DNA of 64,000 nt from Anthonomus grandis grandis (lineage: Eukaryota > Arthropoda > Insecta > Coleoptera > Curculionidae): positions 31,635,690 to 31,699,689 of the forward strand of contig NC_065549.1 in assembly GCF_022605725.1 (NCBI RefSeq). Reading direction: 5' to 3'. Shown piece by piece: positions 57,191-64,000 of this stretch (position 1 is its first letter; each line of letters begins with the position of its first letter). The translations under genes and the position numbers were made by a program. The notes under the pieces were generated by a model. That model was given only the letters and a program-made list of their open reading frames with translations, had not been told where the DNA came from and did not search any database.

Positions 57191-57769
57191 AACCATTATG
57201 GAAGTTATATTGCCATAATGAACTAGTGATGAGTGACTGTTCGTCTACGATTTTCAAGGAAATTAGGTAGGTGTTCAATAAGATGCGAACTCATTGTAAT
57301 CAGACCACAAGAAAAGTCAAGCTTCTCCTCTGTTAATAATTATTATTTAAAATAATGCTTTGTTTCCATACTCCATGTATAAAAGGTCTAGAAGTCTTTA
57401 AATCAAAGTAAAAATACACGTGTTAAATAATAAATCATTTTGGATAGTCGCTAAATTAATTATCCTCCTCCTCTTATTTTTTGAATGCGTTTATATAAAA
57501 ATTTGAAATTTGGCACACATCACTAGCAACCTAAATACTACTTTCTATAGTCCCTAGATTATTTTGCACAACTTCAAAATAGCATCCCGCCGCCATTGTT
57601 GTTGTTTGTAGAGTTTGTATTTTTATGTCCATGTCACATTATTATAATAAAAGTTACTGTTCTACACAAAAACTTATTTAGTTGACTAATAGCTCTAATA
57701 ATACCGAAAGGAGACAATATTTTTGCTATTTCGTTCGGTGCAATTTTATTTGTACCTTGATTAAATCGA

Positions 57770-58262
57770 GAATGTCTGATTCACGTCTTCTTGCTGAAAA
57801 CTTTGAAATTATTTTCATTTACGGTGGAAATCGTCATGTACATGGGACGGAAAGGATTTTTAATGTTCGCTTTCCTGACCATCTTCTATGTTAAAAGTAT
57901 ATTCGCGAGCTAAATCAGAAATTCATCGAGACGGGTAGTGTTGCCAATAGAAAGAATCCAGGGCGTCCCAGCTATCCAGAAGAAAAACAGGTGGATACTA
58001 TAGCAGCTATGGTAAAAGATTTACACTAGTCTACTTAATTAGTAACACGTGTGATATATATTCTGCTGCTGTAAAAAGGGTACTTAAAAAACATACATTT
58101 CATCCGTATAAAATTCAAATGGTTTATCAATTGACACAAAATGATTTTAATCGACGTATGCAATTCTGCAAAGTAATGTCCGAGAGAATAGAACGCCAGC
58201 CTGCTTATATGAAGAACATTTGTTCAGCGATAAATGTATTTTTTTTGGAATGGAAATGTTCA
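57770..58262 (+). pseudogene. Mariner-like transposase, N-terminal half (DUF4817 type)
   Basis: Reads SDSRLLAENFEIIFIYGGNR, then RIFNVRFPDH (DUF4817 HTH) and, after a stop, YIRELNQKFIETGSVANRKN and PGRPSYPEEKQVDTIAAMVK. The second HTH ends YSAAVKRVLKKHTFHPYKIQ, followed by MVYQLTQNDFNRRMQFCKVM and FFWNGNVHRQN near the first catalytic Asp. Frame changes occur near 58030. The catalytic half is absent. Confidence 0.8.
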
Positions 58263-58980
58263 TAGACAAAATTAAGCCAATTTTGATATATAATGATGCC
58301 CGCTAAACATTTAGCGTAAGATTCTTATAAGCCAAAAATATTTCAGACATGGGCAGAGTAAAATTCTTCTTAAATGTACCTATCAATATTAATCACAAGG
58401 GGTCTCTATTTCCTAAAGGAGGTGTCCTTCCAGAAGTTTCAGTTTGAATTTTTGGTGGTCGAAGAATCCTCTCCTAGTCAATATGGTCTTGACATCATAG
58501 AAAACGTAAGATAGGTTTTGCGGGATACTTGGTAACCCAGTAAACAGGAGGAGTAAGGGTGGTACCGTATATGTGGTGGTATAATATATACAGGTTGGTG
58601 AATAGAAGATTACACATAGGTATTAGAAATGGCACCACCGTTTCTCGCTTACTTTTGGGTTGATAAGCGGCGCGGCGAGTTCCAATCCTCTGATTTTGTT
58701 GGGTAATTGCATACTGCAATGTTAAACCTTAAGCGCTATTTTAATTATTTTAAATATTTATCATTATGGCTCTTTATACCCCTCCCTAAAAAGTTTACTT
58801 AATTATAATATATTATAAATGGTTTTATGGAGGCAATTCGGTATTATATTGCAGTGATTTATTCTGAGTAAATTTTGAAAATAGACCAATTTCTTGTGCT
58901 AAAAATATTTTAAATGTCTATAATATATAATTTTTGTCATATTAAAGCTCAAGAACCACCTTTTGAAAGGGTCCAGGAGA
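58263..58980. other. Spacer, no gene recognised
   Basis: Contains a tRNA B-box-like word (GAGTTCCAATCCTC near 58678) without a convincing A box or fold. Confidence 0.35.
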
Positions 58981-59395
58981 ACGGCAGAAAGAAATGGTTT
59001 GTAGTGTTTTATTTTTGGATTCAACATGATCGAGCAGAAGTGTCGGAGAAGAACTAAGAATGTACCATAAAACTGTAACAAGTATTTGGAAAAAAACATG
59101 GATACAAATATTTTAAATATTCCAAAATTTAGGAGGTGTTTCCTGACCAGTAGCGAATTATGGAATTTTATGAAACCATGACGGAAAAGATAAATGGAAA
59201 TGAAAATTGCTCAAAAATCATTCTATTTTTAACAAGATGGCTCTCCTGCTCATAATGCGGTTAGAGTAAAATAATTTTTAACAAATACTTTTTGAAACTT
59301 GAGAAACTTTGGAAGTAAGAAACAGCTTTTACGATAGGCTAACCTTTTGTTTAGCTAAAGAAGGAGGTCTTTTTGAGCCTTTTATTTAAAAAATT
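58981..59395 (+). pseudogene. Mariner-like transposase relic, badly decayed
   Basis: Segments in order on the plus strand: MYHKTVTSIWKKTW and YFKYSKIQEVFPDQ (second HTH to linker), MEFYETMTEKINGNENCSKI, QDGSPAHNAVRVK (second catalytic Asp) and an end resembling LLFS. The order fits the same transposase superfamily. No ends identified. Confidence 0.6.
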
Positions 59396-61905
59396 ATTTA
59401 TTAGGTTTATCATTTAGAGTTTTTCTGTTTTTTTATAATGTTTACATTCTATTTTTATTAGAGTTTATATTTTATTTTAATAAGAACAAGTCTTTAATTT
59501 TAATTATGCAATGAACAGCATAAAAAAACTATAATTACGAATCAATGCAGGTTTTACACATTGCAGTTCCTGAATTAGAAAAATACTATATCAATGCCGC
59601 GTAATATTTTTTTTAAATTTTTCCACAAGAGATTCTTCACCGACGTCAAACGCTTGCAATAATAAAATTTAAAATAATCGAGCTCGAACCTCGAACACCA
59701 GCGTACTGTTGCAATGGCGGCGTTACACATCTCGCCTGTTAGGAACTTTATATGTGTAATGATCCATTCGCCAATCTGTATATTTTTAGTATCTATGTAT
59801 TTTTTTTAGTAAACAAGAGATATGATGAAGGTACATACTTATATAAAAATGCGACCCTATTTATAAGATTCAGTTAATTCCTTTTTCACGATAAAAAATT
59901 TTTTGGTTAACTACATTTTTCTGAATTTAAAAGATAAATCATTAAAAAAAAGTCAAGTATTAGTTTGGAAATAAAGCAAAGCCAAATCGCATCAATTTGG
60001 GAAATTTAAAAAATCGATAAATTTTAAAAATACTTAATTTTTAAAATCATCACGAGACACTTACCATAGACTCAGAAAAATGTAAGCTGTTGAACTCCTA
60101 ACGCCGTAAACCAATTTTGGAAAAAATCTCTTGGAAGAGTATATTCAAGTTTCTTTTTAAATATAATGTTTCAAAAATTAAAAAAAAATCATACCCTATT
60201 GTTTTAATTGATTTTTTTTCATTTAGCTACTTGCGTGGGTTTCGCGCTATACCCTAAGGTGCAACTGTTACATGAAACCTGGCAAAATATAAAAAAATAG
60301 TTATTGGATTTATTGATAGCTTGCTGCTACTGCGTTATATATGCAAGTAAAGTAAAGTAAAGTAAGGTAGAGAACTTTGATACGTCAATACAATGTGGGA
60401 AGTCAAATGAGCAAGCTTGCACTGCAACTGAAAGTAGTCTTTATTCATCAAACAGACTAAAATAGTTTTATTCACTTTATTTTGGCTGACCTATCGCTCG
60501 TGAGAGTCCAGGAGATACTCTAGCCAGAATACTCATGGGAAATGTTGTATAAGAAGACAAACACTATTAAAATAGAAAGAAAAATAGATTCGTATATCGT
60601 ATATTTATTTAAAACGACAGTAAAAACCTATATAATGTAAATGTTAAAGACCAAAGGTATAACGAGGGTGACATTGACTATACGATCTATAGAGTGTAAA
60701 GGATTATTTTTTAAATTTTAATATTTCAATTAATTGAATTCAAAAGCTACGGGGTTAGACTAGATTTATCTATTTTTTCTAATTTTATTGAAAATGTTGC
60801 TGTAGAAATGAAAAATTAGTCCGAAATAACGATTAAGCATTATCGATATATAAAATTGTTCGATTATTGATTTAATAAATTAGTCTGAGGATTGTTGTAT
60901 AATAGCCATTTAATAAAATCAAAATTGGCAGGTCAAGTCAGTAAACCTTATTTGGTGCCCCTTCGATTTAATTCTTATTATTTTATTATAATTGTAAAAT
61001 TTGTCTTTCTTTTTTTGAACTGTTATGACATACATTGTCACATGTTATTATCACGCACACATTTAATCTATTAGGCTGACCAAACCGAATCCTAGAAAAC
61101 GTCACGCTTTAAGTGAATAAGTAAAATAATAACCCCAAAAAAGTCTTTATATTTTTACATAATATATTATACATAGTAGCATCGGACTTTTAAGAGTGTT
61201 GATAACAAAAACTTCAAGAAAAACCGCGCCTTACGAGTTTCGGTCTATATCGGCATCCGCCCCGGATAGATCCCATTTACGTTGTACACAAGCTGATTGA
61301 AAAATGAATATTTGATAAGGTTGCCCGCTTTAATGTTTCAAACTTTCCTAGTACCCTTAAACAAGAGTAAAGCAAATAGATTTTTCCCTTAGACTGTTTG
61401 CACATCTATTAACGATGATATATTAAAAAAATATTAAATTAATGTATCATATTTCGAAAACGATATAACCGTATTGAAATTTGTTCGAAATATCTCTAAT
61501 AGTTTGTTTCTTAATACAAATACTGGTCGTGGGCGATGACCTAAGATAGTTTTTTGGCGATCTCTTGAAATGTTGTCTCTTGTTGTCGCACCGAGGATTA
61601 GTGATGTTGGTGGTGCATTGACTTTTTAAAGATAAATATATATTTATTAACGGCTTAGATGCACTTTTAAAAAACGAGTGCCGTATCAATACTCGTTCGG
61701 ATGCGGCTTGCGTTCCGTATTATTCAGCCATTCCTCATTCCTCAGCGTGTAATATCAGTCACCATTGTTAATGTATAAATTTCTTAGATCGTCATCATAC
61801 TTCTGTAGCTAGTAATATGTAAACGTATCTTTAATCTTTTGTTATTAATGTCAATGTCAGTCTTGTCATTTTTAGATGTCTTTTTTTAGGGTTAGCCACG
61901 ATTTG
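59396..61905. other. AT-rich spacer, no gene recognised
   Basis: A short AGTA/AAGT microsatellite lies at 60345-60366. Nothing else supportable. The segment CATCACGAGACACTTACC near 60048 vaguely resembles a mariner end but has no partner. Confidence 0.4.
60345..60366 (+). repeat. (AAGT)n microsatellite
   Basis: AAGTAAAGTAAAGTAAAGTA: five-base unit GTAAA repeated about four times. Confidence 0.75.
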
Positions 61906-61907
61906 GA

Positions 61908-62858
61908 TATCGTGACCACTGCCTGGTGGCTGCCATTTTTATAGTGGTTGTGTCCTTTTCATGTTGGTCACTCTGAACATTTTTAGTGTTGCCAACAAAA
62001 AATATATTTAATAACGGTAATGCAGTTGACGACGCTGACGTTTGACGTGTGAGTATAGCCTGATGAGTATATGCCTAGTTTTTCGAGATTTGTAAACGAC
62101 GCGACGCTTAGGTATATCGTCTGCAACAGGCGATATAGCTTCCTCCTTATTTAATACGTGGATAATGTATCACTATCCTTATTTAAACGTATTTGATTCA
62201 CTGTTTCTCAAAACCGAATTATTGTGAATTGTGTGTCTGTGTTTATGATATAATAATAGAGTTGTTTATTTTTACTATATAAACCCTTGCTAATTACAAA
62301 CCCTCATAAAATCACCTACATTTTGATTTTTATAAATTATTGTACCTATTAATGTGAAAATACTGTACAAAGAAGGAAAGTAAAAGTCGTAACAGTAAAA
62401 ATAGAAAGATAATAAAAGTGTTTTTAACTGAATTTGTTAAGTAAATACAAGCAAAAATTTTAATGAATATAATTATGTTCATGGTATTAGGATTTATAAG
62501 ATTCAAGTTTAAGTTTAGATTTATAAGATTTAAGATTATCAGAATAATAAAACACATATTTTAAAGTGCATGCGTCTATATCAAGTTAATTGAAACTTTG
62601 TCGCATTTTAGGTGAGGATTACTTTCTTTCATAAATTTTAACGAAATTCTTACAGAAGTACAAGAAAAATCACAGATCTAACGCAATTCTTAAATTCTTA
62701 ACTAAATGTAACTTTCTATTTTGTAATTGTAAACATAACCTCTCAAAAACTTTAATTGTTTTGTTTCCCTACAATTGGCACAACTGAAATTTGTCAGAGT
62801 GATCAACATCGAAAGGAAACAATCACGCAAAATGGCGGCCACCTAGTAGTGGTCATTT
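61908..62858. repeat. Inverted repeat (~87-bp arms, ~780-bp loop)
   Basis: Left arm 61908-61995 and right arm 62772-62858 are inverted copies. Right arm text includes AAAATGGCGGCCACCTAGTA; the left arm inverted has AAAATGGCAGCCACCAGGCA, with AGAGTGATCAACATCGAAAG versus AGAGTGACCAACATGAAAAG beside it. The loop has no coding signal. This may be a MITE-like hairpin. Its relation to the Copia element just downstream is unclear. Confidence 0.65.
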
Positions 62859-63149
62859 ACTTTTTATTGAATTGGCAGTCCAGTTATATTTATTAGGTTC
62901 GTGGGTTAGAATATCAGTTGTGCTCTCTACCATGGTTTTCGGTACCTTTAACACACATGTATAAGTGTGAGTTGTATAATAAAATAAATTCGCTAAAATG
63001 GAATAGTGTATTAGTGATAAATAAATTTGATCTACGTAAATCTACACGTTATGAGATCGGTGCTAAATTGTATATTTATCAGAATGTGAGAAAGATTATT
63101 CAGAGGTTAGTAAGTATAAGAGCGGATAGAAAATCCAAGAAAATTGAAA

Positions 63150-64000
63150 ATGTCGGGAAATATTTTTACTGTAAGCTTAAAACTATTTCATGGGAATGGA
63201 TTTGGTAACTGGGAATTCAGAGTTAAACTTCTCCCTGAGCAAGATGAGGCTGACAAGTTAGCTGCATGGAAGAAGAATTATCTAATAGCCAGGAACATTC
63301 TTATACAATGTATTTCTGACAGTATTATTGAGATGATCCGAAATAAGGCCACTGCAAAGAAAATAATGGATAATTGCGACCTATGCCAAGAGTGGCATAG
63401 CCTCCCAGGTGCAGCTCCAGAGGAAGTTGAAACATAAAGTACCAGGCAAGTAAGTCTTTGAATAGCTATATCTTAGAATTTGAGCGAACAGTTACTGGTT
63501 TAAAAAATGCTAGTGGTAAAATTAATGATGGTGAAATACTAAGTCAGCGTTTCGCCTCTATCCGATTATCAGATCTTCAATACTTCAGAGTTTTGTGATA
63601 GCCATTGAGGCATTTTCTCTCAACCAATTAATACAGTCACACTTGATTTTGTCAAAAGCAAATTATTGGCTGAAAAAGAGCGACATAAGGTTAATTCATC
63701 CTTGGAGGGATCTGCTGCTAGTTTTTATAGTAACAATCCGAAGAAGACTTTTAAGAAGAAATTCCCTTTTATATGTTAATTGTGTAGAAATATTGAACAC
63801 AAGAAGGTGGATTGTTTCAAGAATAAAAGGGAAAGTCCAAAGGAACATTATTGAAGAAGAAAGTCATAGTGAGGTAAACTTAATTACCTATTTTCTAATA
63901 GAAAAAGCAAACGTCGAAGCGCCAAAATACAAGCATTAAGTTGGTAGTTAATTCACGACGTTCTAATCACTTAATTACTGAGGAATTAGAGCAATTTTTA
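63150..64000 (+). pseudogene. Copia gag and start of protease, runs off the window
   Basis: The start MSGNIFTVSLKLFHGNGFGN, then WEFRVKLLPEQDEA and WKKNYLIARNILIQCISDSI, follows the Copia gag pattern (l.G.Ny..W.frm, then ...A...I...l.d). After a frameshift past 63437 it reads LDFVKSKLLAEKERHK, then KKTFKKKFPFIC-stop-LCRNIEHKKVDCF, a CCHC zinc knuckle (C-x2-C-x4-H-x4-C) with Lys replaced by TAA. KLVVNSRRSNHLITEELEQF follows, the aspartic protease site with DSG changed to NSR. Integrase and reverse transcriptase would lie outside the window. A 5' LTR is not identified. Confidence 0.8.

Noticed and set aside
58660..58700. Possible tRNA-derived SINE (B-box-like GAGTTCCAATCC)
   Set aside because: No A box at the proper distance and no tRNA fold, so a single short match is not enough.
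60493..60507. ATCGCTCGTGAGAGT, near match to the barcode-like 18-mer
   Set aside because: Shares only the core and needs a one-base insertion plus loss of the first four bases. Could be an error-bearing copy but chance is not excluded. The partial ACACATCTCG at 59736 is also likely chance.

Overview
The window is AT-rich eukaryotic DNA, almost certainly from an insect nuclear genome. A beetle is my best guess but the sequence does not prove it. The reasons are many insect-type Tc1/mariner relics with an N-terminal helix-turn-helix of the DUF4817 kind, a THAP-type P element, a ZMYM1-like hAT, RTE and CR1/Jockey LINEs, a Copia gag, and a nuclear copy of mitochondrial cox2 that only reads with the invertebrate mitochondrial code. 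I recognise no host gene. Nearly every coding segment is a broken transposable element, and much of the rest is unannotatable AT-rich spacer.

Layout. 1-0.6 kb: 3' end of a LINE. 0.7-3.3 kb: a palindromic mariner built from two 3' halves. 5.5-9.3 kb: a full-length hAT with a perfect 8-bp target duplication and a decayed transposase. 10.4-15.6 kb: a mariner end and three CR1/Jockey-like LINE fragments. 18.1-19.4 kb: a second palindromic mariner. 20.6-22.1 kb: a Tc1 element with an almost intact transposase. 22.2-22.9 kb: another DDE transposase relic. 23.1-34.8 kb: one mariner relic split by two large insertions, a 5.1-kb P element (24.3-29.4 kb) and a 4.8-kb foldback element made of 141-bp satellite repeats (29.5-34.3 kb). 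36.4-42.2 kb: a second foldback element of the same family, with the same ends and its own perfect 9-bp target duplication, holding a Mutator-like transposase, an Ulp1-like segment and a PHD finger, plus a nested LINE. 44-46 kb: a mariner inside an older hairpin. 46.3-47.5 kb: LINE relic. 48.6-51.8 kb: a hAT relic split by a mariner relic. 53-54.8 kb: RTE LINE. 55.5 kb: MITE. 56.5 kb: mitochondrial cox2 insertion. 57.7-59.4 kb: two mariner relics. 63.1-64 kb: Copia gag running off the window.

The two foldback elements form one system. The 36-42 kb copy looks like the decayed autonomous member: ends, satellite arms and a transposase-bearing centre. The 29-34 kb copy is a coding-free derivative in which the satellite arms have expanded to about 30 monomers and replaced the centre. 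Nesting gives a relative age order: mariner relic first, then the P element and the foldback inserted only 9 bp apart within it.

One quality warning: an 18-bp sequence whose first 16 bp match, from memory, a PacBio multiplexing barcode occurs exactly four times in one orientation between 26.4 and 36.0 kb. At two sites comparison with a related repeat shows that it replaces genomic sequence. These junctions should not be read as biology until checked.
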